From Mogibacterium sp. (lineage in GTDB: Bacteria > Bacillota > Clostridia > Peptostreptococcales > Anaerovoracaceae), in assembly GCA_012840975.1 (NCBI GenBank), contig DUVP01000027.1, positions 1 to 64,000 on the forward strand: a stretch of 64,000 nt of DNA, read 5' to 3'. Shown in pieces: positions 44,998 to 54,714 of this stretch. Both the position numbers and the translations under genes were made by a program. The notes below the pieces were generated by a model that ran no database searches, was not told the origin of the DNA, and saw nothing but the letters and a program-made list of their open reading frames with translations. Each line of letters begins with the position of its first letter. The first letter of the stretch is position 1.

Positions 44998-45711
44998 GTG
45001 ACTGCAGAAAATAAGATTAATTCTGAATTGCATCTAATGGACATAAATTCATATAGAGTTGTTTCTGAACAATTTTCTATACTTGGCGATACCAATCGAT
45101 TACGTATTTTTACACTATTATGCCATAGAGAGGAATGTGTTAGTGAGCTGGCGAAAATAATGTCTATGTCTATTTCCGCTACATCAAGCAGCTTGAAAAT
45201 GTTGAAATCTGCCTCTCTTATAACCAGCCGACGCGATGGAAAGGAAATTTATTATAGAATTAACGACTCCGTTAAGTGCCAGTTATTGCACTACACTATT
45301 GAAAAAATGATGAACATTATATGTCCCGGTCAGTTTGATCTTGACTCGCAGTTTTTTCATGAAAATATTAATCCGTTAAATAAAGAGCAGCGATGTTTTA
45401 TAAAAAAAATACATGATGATATTCTTAAAAATCTCGATAAGCGTATTTCTATAAATGATTTGGCAACAAAATATTCTATCAGTCCTTCTGCTTTAAAATA
45501 TCAATTTAAAAAAATGTACGGAAAATCTATCGCTGCTCATATAAAAGAACACCGCATGGAAAAATCAGAAGAACTATTAAGAAAAAGTAATTTAACAATC
45601 TATCAAATCGCAATCAGCGTTGGTTATTCAAGCCCAAGTAAATTCAGCAGCTCTTTTAAAGAAACATACGGGATTTTGCCAAATGAATATAGAAAGATTC
45701 ACCAAATGTAG
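44998..45711 (+). CDS. ArsR-AraC fusion transcriptional regulator
   Basis: 237 residues. Residues about 20-95 form an ArsR/SmtB winged helix (FSILGDTNRLRIFTLLCHRE, ECVSELAKIMSMSISATSS, then wing DGKEIYYRI). Residues about 130-235 form a complete AraC-type double helix-turn-helix (ISINDLATKYSISPSALKY, KEHRMEKSEELLRKSN, TIYQIAISVGYSSPSKFSSS). Such a fusion is unusual. Candidate metal ligands are Cys in ECVSEL and His/Cys near LLHYTIEKMMNIICP. The start is GTG 44998 with AGGAG 7 nt upstream; an overlapping ATG-TGA occurs at 44996. It is divergent from the metal pump it likely controls and ends 11 bp from the convergent polC stop. Confidence 0.88.
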   Translation: MTAENKINSELHLMDINSYRVVSEQFSILGDTNRLRIFTLLCHREECVSELAKIMSMSISATSSSLKMLKSASLITSRRDGKEIYYRINDSVKCQLLHYTIEKMMNIICPGQFDLDSQFFHENINPLNKEQRCFIKKIHDDILKNLDKRISINDLATKYSISPSALKYQFKKMYGKSIAAHIKEHRMEKSEELLRKSNLTIYQIAISVGYSSPSKFSSSFKETYGILPNEYRKIHQM

Positions 45712-45722
45712 CTTCCTATATT

Positions 45723-48700
45723 TTACATGTCAAATATACTTATCTGTGCTGACTCCGGCAGATCAAGAAATAAGCCGTGTCTTTTAAGGTCTTCTATGTT
45801 CGAGCTTGAAAGCTTTGTTCTTGATTTTACATCATCTATGGTACTGAATTCTCTCTCATTAAATGCATAAACCAGAGATTCTGCTGCTGTATTTCCTATA
45901 CCTGTTATTGCATTGAACGGAAGCATTAACTTTCCGCCATGTATTGTGAATCGGGTTGGACTCGCTTTTGATAGAACAGGCTCTTCAAATTCATATCCTC
46001 TCGATAACATTTCATACATTACCTCATATACGGTAAGAGCTTCCTTTTGCCTCGCTGTAGCAGCTTTGTCAAGTTCTATAATTTCATCCATTTTTCGCTC
46101 AACTTCAGATATTCCCTTTCCGATTGTTTCGGCATCGAAATTATCCACTTTGGAAGAAAACCAAGCTGCATAAAATGCTTCCGGATGATTTACTTTGAAC
46201 CAGGCCATTCTGATTGACATCATAACATACGCTGCTGCATGGGCTCTTGGGAACATGTATTTTAACGTTTCACAAGATTTTATATACCAGTCCGGCACTC
46301 CATGACTTTTCATCAGGCTTATATGTTCACCTGAGAGTGCCTTATTCTTTCGAACTATTTCCATTATTTTGAATGCATCGCTGTTATTTAAGCCTTTGGC
46401 TATAAGATAATTCATAATGTCATCACGACAGGATATTACTTCGCTCATCGTAGCAACTTTATTTCTTATTAAATCCTGTGCATTATTAGTCCAGACGTCA
46501 GTTCCATGAGAAAATCCTGACATCTTTATCAGTGCTGAAACTGTTGTAGGTTTAATATCATCAAGCATGGCTCTGGTAAAACTTGTGCCGAATTCCGGTA
46601 TGGCATAGGTTCCATGAACAAATCTATAGTCAGGGTTCTTGATTTTAAGTTCCTCAGTGGATGTAAATATGCTCAAAGTTCTTTTATCATCCAAAGGAAT
46701 AGACATCGGATCCACGCCGGTCATTAACTGTAAATATCTGATAAGCTCAGGAACATCGTGTCCTAGAACATCAAGTTTAAGGAGATTACCATCCAGTTTA
46801 TGGTAATCAAAATGTGTTGTTATTACCTCTGCATCCTTTTTATTTGCCGGTCTCTGTATTGGACAAAACTCGTATATCTCATGATCATCGGGTAATACTA
46901 TAATACCTCCCGGATGCTGACCTGTTGTTCTCTTTACACCTGTACATCCTTTAACAAGATAGTCAATATCACCATTCCCTATTTCAATATTATTATCTTC
47001 AAGGTAGTTTTTTACATATCCGAAAGCTGTTTTGTCAGCAATCGTAGCCACCGTTCCGGCCTTGTATACATTTTTCTCTCCAAAAATCTCTCCGACATAT
47101 TTGTGTGCTATCGGCTGATACTCCCCTGCAAAATTAAGATCTATATCGGGTTCTTTATCTCCTTTGAATCCAAGAAAAGTTGCAAAAGGTATATTTACTC
47201 CATCCTTATTCATCTTAGTACCGCACTTCGGACATGCTTTATCCGGCATATCGTAACCAGTATCATATCTATCCAATTCCTCTGACTTTTCATAGTGTTT
47301 GCATTTCGGGCAGATATAATGAGGAGGCAAAGGATTTACTTCTGTTATTCCGGCCATTGTTGCAGCAAATGAAGATCCGACAGATCCTCTTGATCCTACA
47401 AGATAACCGTCATCATTGGATTTTTGTACAAGCATCTGTGCAGCTATATACATTACCGCATAACCATTTCCGATTATTGAATTAAGTTCGACTTCCAGCC
47501 TTTCTCTGATATCTTCAGGCAACTCATCACCGTATATTGACTTTGCCCTGGCATAGCAACTCTCTCTCAGCCTCTCCTCAGCGCCTTCTATCTTAGGTGG
47601 AAACTTTCCTTTTGGAATAGGCTGAACTTCTTCAATCATATCGGCAATCTTATTTGTATTCGTTATTACGACCTCTTCGGCTCTTGATCCAAGATACCTG
47701 AATTCATCAAGCATCTCATCCGTTGTTCTTAGATACATTGAATCGGATGCTGTATCCTTATATCCAATTCCCGCCATAATGATATTTCTGTATATTGAAG
47801 CTTCCCTGGTAGGATAGTGTGAATCTGTCGTAGCAACAGTTAACTTTCCTATTCTGTCTCCTACCTCAATAACCTTCTTATTGAAAGCAATAATCTCTTC
47901 CACTTTGCTCACAATACCGTCATCAATCATAAATCTGTTGTTCCTCAGTGGCTGTATCTCAAGATAATCATAGTAAGAGGCTATTCTGTCAATCTCATAG
48001 TCAGGCTCTCGCCTCATGATTGCCTGATAAACTTCTCCAGCCTCGCATGCACTCCCAACGATAAGTCCTTCCCTATGCTTTTCAAGTATTGAACGTGGAA
48101 TCCTGGGCCTTTTGTAGAAATAATCTATATGCGAAAAACTAACTAATTTATACAGGTTCTTGAGTCCAATCTGATTTTTTGCAAGCAAAATTATATGATA
48201 GGTTTTATTTTTCTTAATGTCTATAGTTCCATCTTCTAATATAGCATTCTCATCCGGATACAAATATCCTTCAAGTCCGTATATCACTTTAATGTTTTTC
48301 CCCTGCTTTGCTAAATTCTCCGCAGTTTTTGCAGCATCAGGAAACCCTTGAACAACCCCATGATCTGTTATTGCAACTGCCGGCTGATTCCATTGTGCAG
48401 CAGTCTTTACAATATCCTCTACCTCGTTAAAACCGTCATTATCACTCATCTTTGAATGACAATGAAGCTCCACTCTCTTCATCCCCGGATATGTGTCTTC
48501 TTTTATTTCTTCTTTTATTTTCTTAATTGAAATTGCCATAAGGCAATTCTCGCGATCAAAGGTATCGTATTCAACCCTGCCAAGAACTCTTATTGAATCA
48601 CCGCTGAATACATTTTCCTCTATCTCTTTCATTTTTTTATTGGAAATGAAAGCTTTAATCATGAATGTTCTGATTTTGTCAGCTATCCTCATCATCAGGA

Positions 48701-49208
48701 GAACTTTGCCGCTTTTTATCGGTCTGGATTCGATTCTGAATACCTCTCCTTCTATTGCCGTCTTATTTTTGCTTCCGATAAACTCTGCTGCATCATCATA
48801 TGAAACCGACTTATTTTTGAAGTCATTACCCATCAAAATGAGCTCGCCGTCATTATTTGTAAATACAGGTTCTTCTTTTTTTGTTCTTCGATATTCCCTA
48901 TGGCTATACTGATTTTCATCCTGATCTTTTTTATCTTCACCTTCTTCAATCTTTGGTATAGGTATACCCGTATAAATGTAGTTAATACGAATCTTATATG
49001 TACATCCCAGTTTATCTCTTATTCTTTCCTTCATCAGAAGACTTAAACCCGGGGGCATATCAAAATTGAGCTTAGTGTCAACAGTAAGCACTAAGCTCTT
49101 ACGTGCATATGAGAATCCTACAATCTCTATATCTATATCAGAAACATTTTTTCCGGTAGCGTTAACAATCTCCTCTTGCGTTAGTATTACCGGTGGTATT
49201 TTAATCAT
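45723..49208 (-). CDS. polC: DNA polymerase III alpha subunit, PolC type, lacking the exonuclease domain
   Basis: 1161 residues; canonical PolC is about 1430. Parts: short N-terminal domain and OB fold (1-240), PHP domain beginning RVELHCHSKMSDNDG (about 246), with AITDHG and IYGLEGYL, continuing directly into TYHIILLAKNQIGLKNL at about 336, where the nested DnaQ-like exonuclease (with a DxETTG motif) should lie but is missing. The polymerase core is intact: zinc cysteines 633, 636, 659, 662, GSRGSVGSSFAATM, and catalytic PDIDLNFAGEYQ (about 687). The C-terminal helix-hairpin-helix is also present. The reading frame is unbroken. It starts 3 bp after ispG. Confidence 0.95.
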   Translation of the reverse strand: MIKIPPVILTQEEIVNATGKNVSDIDIEIVGFSYARKSLVLTVDTKLNFDMPPGLSLLMKERIRDKLGCTYKIRINYIYTGIPIPKIEEGEDKKDQDENQYSHREYRRTKKEEPVFTNNDGELILMGNDFKNKSVSYDDAAEFIGSKNKTAIEGEVFRIESRPIKSGKVLLMMRIADKIRTFMIKAFISNKKMKEIEENVFSGDSIRVLGRVEYDTFDRENCLMAISIKKIKEEIKEDTYPGMKRVELHCHSKMSDNDGFNEVEDIVKTAAQWNQPAVAITDHGVVQGFPDAAKTAENLAKQGKNIKVIYGLEGYLYPDENAILEDGTIDIKKNKTYHIILLAKNQIGLKNLYKLVSFSHIDYFYKRPRIPRSILEKHREGLIVGSACEAGEVYQAIMRREPDYEIDRIASYYDYLEIQPLRNNRFMIDDGIVSKVEEIIAFNKKVIEVGDRIGKLTVATTDSHYPTREASIYRNIIMAGIGYKDTASDSMYLRTTDEMLDEFRYLGSRAEEVVITNTNKIADMIEEVQPIPKGKFPPKIEGAEERLRESCYARAKSIYGDELPEDIRERLEVELNSIIGNGYAVMYIAAQMLVQKSNDDGYLVGSRGSVGSSFAATMAGITEVNPLPPHYICPKCKHYEKSEELDRYDTGYDMPDKACPKCGTKMNKDGVNIPFATFLGFKGDKEPDIDLNFAGEYQPIAHKYVGEIFGEKNVYKAGTVATIADKTAFGYVKNYLEDNNIEIGNGDIDYLVKGCTGVKRTTGQHPGGIIVLPDDHEIYEFCPIQRPANKKDAEVITTHFDYHKLDGNLLKLDVLGHDVPELIRYLQLMTGVDPMSIPLDDKRTLSIFTSTEELKIKNPDYRFVHGTYAIPEFGTSFTRAMLDDIKPTTVSALIKMSGFSHGTDVWTNNAQDLIRNKVATMSEVISCRDDIMNYLIAKGLNNSDAFKIMEIVRKNKALSGEHISLMKSHGVPDWYIKSCETLKYMFPRAHAAAYVMMSIRMAWFKVNHPEAFYAAWFSSKVDNFDAETIGKGISEVERKMDEIIELDKAATARQKEALTVYEVMYEMLSRGYEFEEPVLSKASPTRFTIHGGKLMLPFNAITGIGNTAAESLVYAFNEREFSTIDDVKSRTKLSSSNIEDLKRHGLFLDLPESAQISIFDM

Positions 49209-49211
49209 TTG

Positions 49212-50276
49212 CTATTTATCCTGTTCTATAATTTCTATCAATCTGTCTATCAATTTATCTTCCGGAACTTTTTCCAAAATCTTACCATGCGAGAATATCA
49301 AACCTTCACCGCGTCCGCCGGCTATACCGTAATCCGCTTCTCTACTCTCCCCGGGACCGTTTACAACACATCCCATTACGGCTACTTTAATAGGTTTTAA
49401 TCCTTGTCTCTGTCTTTCATATGCAAGTTTCTCAAGTCTGTCTTCAGCCTCATTTGCAAGAGATATAAGATCTATTTCCGTTCTTCCGCAAGTCGGACAT
49501 GAAACGACATCTATAAATTTCTGCTTTAATCCGACTGTCTCCAATATTTTTCTTGCAAACAATACCTCTTCAATAGGATTATCAGTCAAAGAAACTCTTA
49601 TTGTATCTCCCACTCCGTCCAGAAGAAGCGATCCAATACCTATGGCAGATTTAATTTTGCCGCTTCTCGGAGTACCTGACTCAGTTATCCCTATATGAAT
49701 CGGATACTCTGTCATTTTCTTTAGGAGCATATGTGCATCGTAGTTCATCTTTACATTTGACGATTTAATCGACACGACAATCTGATCATAATCCATATCC
49801 TCAATAATCTTAAGCGTATTCACTCCGCTTTCAGCAAGAGCGGCAGCGGTGACACCTCCGTATTTTGCAATCAAACCCTTATTAAGGGAACCCGAGTTGA
49901 CACCAACCCTTATAGGTATAGATCTTTCTCTTGCCTTTTCAACTACCTTCCTGACATTCTCGATACTTCCTATGTTTCCGGGATTGATTCTTATCTTATC
50001 CGCACCTTCTTCCATAGCAGCTATCGCCAATCTGTAATCAAAATGGATATCAGCTACGAGAGGTATCTTTACCTGCTTCCTGGCGATACCAAATGACTCT
50101 GCCGCTGCAATATCCGGAATTGCACATCTTATGATTTCACAACCGCAATCAGCCAGTTCAGATATCTGATTCACCAATGCTTTTGTGTCCCTGGTATCTA
50201 CATTTGTCATCGACTGAATCGATACCGGAGCTCCTCCACCTATTATAACTCCTCCACAATTGACACTTTTAGTCAT
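49212..50276 (-). CDS. ispG: 4-hydroxy-3-methylbut-2-en-1-yl diphosphate synthase IspG
   Basis: [4Fe-4S] enzyme of the MEP isoprenoid pathway (GcpE), 354 residues. TIM-barrel part opens with VNCGGVIIGGGAPVSIQSMT and includes KIRINPGNIG and RVGVNSGSLNKG. The C-terminal cluster domain contains CPTCGRTEIDL and GCVVNGPGES with the three cysteines. The second dedicated MEP gene in the window, dxr, is two genes upstream; ispD, ispE, ispF and ispH are not here. Stop 3 bp from the polC start; 16 bp after rseP. Confidence 0.97.
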   Translation of the reverse strand: MTKSVNCGGVIIGGGAPVSIQSMTNVDTRDTKALVNQISELADCGCEIIRCAIPDIAAAESFGIARKQVKIPLVADIHFDYRLAIAAMEEGADKIRINPGNIGSIENVRKVVEKARERSIPIRVGVNSGSLNKGLIAKYGGVTAAALAESGVNTLKIIEDMDYDQIVVSIKSSNVKMNYDAHMLLKKMTEYPIHIGITESGTPRSGKIKSAIGIGSLLLDGVGDTIRVSLTDNPIEEVLFARKILETVGLKQKFIDVVSCPTCGRTEIDLISLANEAEDRLEKLAYERQRQGLKPIKVAVMGCVVNGPGESREADYGIAGGRGEGLIFSHGKILEKVPEDKLIDRLIEIIEQDK

Positions 50277-50292
50277 CAGAAATCTCCTTATA

Positions 50293-51294
50293 TCAAAACA
50301 AATTCATTACATCGTTAATAGTTACAAATATAAATATTGAGAATAATATAACCATTCCTACCATGGTCGCCTTATATTCCATCTCATCTCCTATTCGTCC
50401 GCCTGTTATGATTTTTAGAAAAATAAAAAATATTTTTCCGCCGTCAAGACCCGGTATTGGAATGATATTGAAAAATGCTAAGTTCAAGCTTACCAGAGCG
50501 AGAAGTATAAGATAAGCCTCTATTCCGTGAGATTGAGTTTGTCCTACAATTTTAACAAGACCGACAGGTCCTGAAACATCGTCTTTTTGTATCCCTCTGG
50601 TTAATATGTCCTGAAAGGCTTTAATCATCATCTTTGTAAGATTCCATGTCGATTTAACACCGTATTTCACAGACAATAGCGGCTTTTTTTCAATACTTGT
50701 TACTATACCTATAACATACCTCTTATTTTCTTTGTCATATTCGGGCTTTAATGTAAAGGTTCTGCTGCCTTCATCATTCCTGACAACAATTTTCATATCT
50801 CCTTCTTGATATCCGGAAATTTTTTCAGTTACTCCTTCCCAGCTCGAGACTCTTATTCCATCAATTTCTACAATCCTGTCTCCGGCTCTTATTCCGGCCT
50901 CATAAGCAGGAGTGTTGTTTTCTACTGAAGCGATTTTGTTAGTAGGAACACCGCTAATTATCGCAACAACCGTCATTACGACAATCGCAATAAATACATT
51001 CATCGTAATGCCTGCTAGAAGAATTGCAATTTTCTGCAAAGGGCTTTTATTATTATATGCCCTTTCATCATCACTCATCTCTTCTTCCCCTTCAAGGGCA
51101 CAGAAACCGCCGAGGGGCAAAAGTCTTAACGAATACTGTGTCTCACCTTTCTTCCTTTTTAAGAGAAGAGGTCCCATTCCTACAGAGAATTCGTTTACTT
51201 TGACACCGACGAGTTTCGCCACTATCATATGTCCCAACTCGTGCGGAATTATAAGCACGAGCAGCATTATTACAAACAATATCGCAGTTTTCAA
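50293..51294 (-). CDS. rseP: site-2 intramembrane metalloprotease RseP/RasP
   Basis: 333 residues. The zinc motif HELGH is at residues 18-22 in the first transmembrane helix; a PDZ domain (about 115-195: VENNTPAYEAGIRAGDRIVEI) follows; the second active-site motif is in IPGLDGGKIFF near the C-terminus. Family knowledge: it cleaves anti-sigma factors and other membrane proteins within the bilayer. It overlaps dxr by 4 bp, the usual cdsA-dxr-rseP order in Firmicutes. Confidence 0.95.
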   Translation of the reverse strand: MKTAILFVIMLLVLIIPHELGHMIVAKLVGVKVNEFSVGMGPLLLKRKKGETQYSLRLLPLGGFCALEGEEEMSDDERAYNNKSPLQKIAILLAGITMNVFIAIVVMTVVAIISGVPTNKIASVENNTPAYEAGIRAGDRIVEIDGIRVSSWEGVTEKISGYQEGDMKIVVRNDEGSRTFTLKPEYDKENKRYVIGIVTSIEKKPLLSVKYGVKSTWNLTKMMIKAFQDILTRGIQKDDVSGPVGLVKIVGQTQSHGIEAYLILLALVSLNLAFFNIIPIPGLDGGKIFFIFLKIITGGRIGDEMEYKATMVGMVILFSIFIFVTINDVMNLF

Positions 51295-52433
51295 TAGATA
51301 ATCTCCTTTATCATTCTTCTTGATTCCATATCAAGATTAAGAATTTCTTCAACCGTCGTTGGATTTGACGGATTATGTTCATTCATTACACGTTGTATGT
51401 TCTTAGGAATGTCCAAAAATCCGATTTCTCCTTTTAGAAACATTGCTACAAGCTCTTCATTGGCTCCGTTCATAACGACAGGATAGCTTCCTCCCGCTTC
51501 CAAAGCGTTGTATGCGATATCTATACAGACAAATACTTCTCTGTCCGGCTTTTCAAAAATAAGTTTTGATCCGGTCGTAAAAAAATCTAAACTTTCCCCC
51601 GAATATGGGAGTCTGTGCGGATAGTTCAGAGCCAGGCTGATTGGAATTCTCATGTCAGGCAGACCTAACTGGGCAATTATAGACGTATCTTCAAACTCCA
51701 CCATAGAATGAATGATACTTTGAGGATGGACAACAATGTCTATCATGTTGCCCGGCACATCAAACAACCATCTTGCCTCAATAACCTCAAGTCCCTTGTT
51801 CATCATTGTTGCAGAATCGATAGTAATCTTGCTTCCCATACTCCAATTAGGATGATTCAATGCTTCTGCGACACTGACCTTTTGCAGATCCTGAATTGAA
51901 GCTCCCCTAAAAGGCCCACCCGAAGCGGTTAAAATCAATCTTTTAATATTTCTTTCTTTATTTCCCTCCAGACATTGAAATATTGCACTATGTTCACTAT
52001 CGACAGGAAGAATTTGAACTCCTTTTTCTCTTGCAAGTTCTGTTACAAGATTACCGCCTGCAACTAAAGTCTCCTTATTGGCAAGCGCAATATCTTTGCC
52101 GGATTTTATTGCTTCAAATGTCGGTGCCAGTCCGCTTATGCCCATTAGTGCGTTAAGCACTATATCGCATTCTATCTTTGCTATTTGAATCAGGCCTTCT
52201 TCACCGTATAAAATCTCCAGATTACTGAATTCAGCTTTAATTCTGGATGCATCTTCTTCGCTTCCAACACAAACAGCAGATGGCGAAAATTCACGTATCT
52301 GCTCTATAATTTCATCGACTCTGTTTCTACATGTAAGTCCGACTACTTCGAATTTATCTTTATTTTCTCTAATAATATCGAGAGCCTGGCATCCTATAGA
52401 GCCGGTGCTCCCGAGTATAAGTACTTTTTTCAT
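51291..52433 (-). CDS. dxr: 1-deoxy-D-xylulose-5-phosphate reductoisomerase
   Basis: NADPH-dependent enzyme of the MEP pathway (380 residues, normal). N-terminal cofactor loop LGSTGSIGCQALDI, metal-binding region PVDSEHSAIFQCLEG, the ILTASGGPFRG loop, and NHPNWSMGSKITIDSATMM. Cytosolic. 84 bp after cdsA and overlapping rseP by 4 bp. Confidence 0.97.
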   Translation of the reverse strand: MKKVLILGSTGSIGCQALDIIRENKDKFEVVGLTCRNRVDEIIEQIREFSPSAVCVGSEEDASRIKAEFSNLEILYGEEGLIQIAKIECDIVLNALMGISGLAPTFEAIKSGKDIALANKETLVAGGNLVTELAREKGVQILPVDSEHSAIFQCLEGNKERNIKRLILTASGGPFRGASIQDLQKVSVAEALNHPNWSMGSKITIDSATMMNKGLEVIEARWLFDVPGNMIDIVVHPQSIIHSMVEFEDTSIIAQLGLPDMRIPISLALNYPHRLPYSGESLDFFTTGSKLIFEKPDREVFVCIDIAYNALEAGGSYPVVMNGANEELVAMFLKGEIGFLDIPKNIQRVMNEHNPSNPTTVEEILNLDMESRRMIKEIIY

Positions 52434-52517
52434 GATATTCGTTCCTGTTTCAAGCTTATTTATTATTATGATTTTTAATTTCTCCGTTACTGAACCTCAG
52501 GCCTTTAACATTATAAT

Positions 52518-53342
52518 TTATATATCTAGAAACAAAACAAAATAATATACAAATGGTGCTGTGAATATTACGCTGTCAAATCTATCCATTATACCGCCAT
52601 GTCCCGGTATAAGATGTCCGTAATCTTTGATGCCCATCTTCCTCTTAAAAGCAGAAGCCGACAAATCTCCTGCCTGAGATACAGCACCGCCGATTATTCC
52701 GATGAGAACAGTTTGCCACAATGCAGACGGCATAACAAAATATCCGTATAATCCGCACAATAAGCCTGCACCTGCTATCCCTCCGATTGCACCCTCAATC
52801 GTCTTCTTTGGACTTAAATTAGGAGCAAGTTTATGTTTCCCTATAAGATATCCGGAAAAATACGCAAATATATCAGATCCGAATGCAGCGATAATGACAA
52901 TCCAGGTAAAAAGATACCCTTTCGGAGTATTATCTAAGAGTACAAGATGATATGAGAAAAACACTACATAAATAAGTCCCAGCACCGTTGCCATTGCATC
53001 ATAGGCTCCCCTCTCTGTTATACGCCATCCATATACAAAGGACGCAACTATTGAGAGTACTATCCAGAACATCAGAAGCCATGGCAACATCTCTTCGGCC
53101 CGGTTAAAACCTTTCCATTTATCTAAATAGAAAACCGAATAATGCATTATATATAGTACTGTTATCAGGAAATAAGCTGTTTTTCTGGACGGCTTAACAT
53201 CAATAGCTTCCCATCCGTTATAAAATTCCGTAACACCTATAAAAGATATCACAGCACACGCAATTGCAAGTGTTTTTCCTCCGAAATACAGAATCAACAG
53301 AAGCGGAAGCATACATAATCCCGCAATTACTCTTGTCTTCAT
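52518..53342 (-). CDS. cdsA: phosphatidate cytidylyltransferase CdsA
   Basis: 274-residue integral membrane enzyme that makes CDP-diacylglycerol from CTP and phosphatidic acid. About 8 hydrophobic segments; the family signature near the C-terminus is intact: SAFKRKMGIKDYGHLIPGHG followed by GIMDRFDSVIFTAP, with the magnesium-binding Asp residues. Also SPKKTIEGAIGG. It follows uppS by 24 bp. Confidence 0.96.
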   Translation of the reverse strand: MKTRVIAGLCMLPLLLILYFGGKTLAIACAVISFIGVTEFYNGWEAIDVKPSRKTAYFLITVLYIMHYSVFYLDKWKGFNRAEEMLPWLLMFWIVLSIVASFVYGWRITERGAYDAMATVLGLIYVVFFSYHLVLLDNTPKGYLFTWIVIIAAFGSDIFAYFSGYLIGKHKLAPNLSPKKTIEGAIGGIAGAGLLCGLYGYFVMPSALWQTVLIGIIGGAVSQAGDLSASAFKRKMGIKDYGHLIPGHGGIMDRFDSVIFTAPFVYYFVLFLDI

Positions 53343-53366
53343 TTATGATACATCTCCAATCTGCGA

Positions 53367-54101
53367 TTATTTGTCTTCCTGTTCTCTCCCACCGAATCTT
53401 CTCTTGCGTTTTGAAAATTCCAGTAAAAGTTTGCCATATTCTTCTTCAGTAAAATCAGGCCAAAGAGTGTCTGTGAAGATAAGTTCGCTGTATGCGGACT
53501 GCCATGTTAAAAAATTTGACATCCTCACCTCTCCGCTTGTCCTTATAATCAAATCAGGATCCGGAATATCCAGATTGCATGAGCCGGAATAAAGATATCT
53601 TGATAAATCATTCTCTGTAAGAGTATCAATATCTCGCCCATCTTTTATACATTCTTTATACAATGACTTAACACCTTTAAGAATTTCGTCTCTTCCTCCA
53701 TAATTCAAAGCAATATTAAAAATCAGTCCGTCGTTATCCTTAAGTGTCTCTACCATTTTATCGATGGCTTCAACCGAATCCTCAGGTAACATGTCATATT
53801 CGCCCATTATGTTGATTTTGACATTGTTTTCATCCAGTTCCTTAAGTTCGGAGTTGACATACTTGACGATTAATTTGAATATCCCGTTTATTTCTTCAGT
53901 GCTTCGTTTCCAGTTTTCAGTTGAAAAAGCATATACAGTTAAATACTTTACCCCAATTTTTGATGAGGCTTTTACAATTCTTTTCATCGCTTCCATGCCG
54001 GCGTTATGTCCAAGTACCCGGGGGAGCATACGAGCTTTTGCCCACCTTCCGTTCCCGTCCATTATTATTCCGACATGATCCGGCATCTTTACATCTGACA
54101 T
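53367..54101 (-). CDS. uppS: undecaprenyl diphosphate synthase (isoprenyl transferase)
   Basis: 244 residues. Cis-prenyltransferase that condenses isopentenyl diphosphate into the C55 lipid carrier used by MraY. Motifs: HVGIIMDGNGRWAKARMLPR with the catalytic Asp, GHNAGMEAMKRIV, LTVYAFSTENWKR and the C-terminal DPDLIIRTSGEVRMSNFL with LIFTDTLWPDF. Its substrate comes from the MEP pathway represented by dxr and ispG in the same run. Confidence 0.97.
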   Translation of the reverse strand: MSDVKMPDHVGIIMDGNGRWAKARMLPRVLGHNAGMEAMKRIVKASSKIGVKYLTVYAFSTENWKRSTEEINGIFKLIVKYVNSELKELDENNVKINIMGEYDMLPEDSVEAIDKMVETLKDNDGLIFNIALNYGGRDEILKGVKSLYKECIKDGRDIDTLTENDLSRYLYSGSCNLDIPDPDLIIRTSGEVRMSNFLTWQSAYSELIFTDTLWPDFTEEEYGKLLLEFSKRKRRFGGREQEDK

Positions 54102-54145
54102 ATTATATATACAGCAAATCCTGCTCTACACCAGGTTATCAGCTG

Positions 54146-54697
54146 TTATACCTCCATAAGTTCTTTATTCTTTTCTTCGAGTATATCGTCTACATCCTTG
54201 ATAGCTTTCTCAATTGTTTTCTGAACTTCTTCCAGCTCTCTTGTCAGTTCGTCCTCTCTGAGCTCACCGTCTTTTTCAAGTTTTTTAAGTTCATCATTTT
54301 CTTCTCTTCTGAGATTTCTTATTGCTATTTTTGCTTCTTCTCCATAGCCTTTGACTACTTTTGTCAGTTCTTTTCTTCTTTCCTCAGTAAGCTGAGGTAT
54401 AGCCAGTCTTACAACCTTTCCATCGTTGATAGGATTAATCCCTATGTTCGCTTCATGTATAGATCTTTCAATATCCGATATGGATTTCGGATCAAAAGGC
54501 GATATCATCAGAGTTCTCGGATCTGGAACGGAAATATTTGCCAAAGCCTTCAGCGGTGTTGGTGTTCCATAGTAGTTAACCATTATCTTATCGAGCAGAG
54601 CCGGGTTTGCTCTTCCAGCTCTAACAGTATTGAGATTCTCTTTTAAAAAACCTTTTGTGCTTTCCAGCCTCTCTTCGAGAGTTTTTTTGCCTGCCAT
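54146..54697 (-). CDS. frr: ribosome recycling factor
   Basis: 183 residues, normal for RRF (about 185). Conserved segments RAGRANPALLDKIMVNYYG, PLKALANISVPDPRTL and RLAIPQLTEERRKEL form the three-helix-bundle/alpha-beta structure that splits post-termination ribosomes with EF-G. 17 bp after pyrH, which is the standard pyrH-frr-uppS-cdsA order. Confidence 0.98.
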   Translation of the reverse strand: MAGKKTLEERLESTKGFLKENLNTVRAGRANPALLDKIMVNYYGTPTPLKALANISVPDPRTLMISPFDPKSISDIERSIHEANIGINPINDGKVVRLAIPQLTEERRKELTKVVKGYGEEAKIAIRNLRREENDELKKLEKDGELREDELTRELEEVQKTIEKAIKDVDDILEEKNKELMEV

Positions 54698-54714
54698 TAC
54701 ATACCTCCTAAATT

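Noticed and set aside
48189-48260. Frameshift or split gene as the reason for the missing PolC exonuclease
   Set aside because: The frame is continuous across the junction and both sides align smoothly to PHP domain sequence, so it is a domain absence rather than a broken gene.
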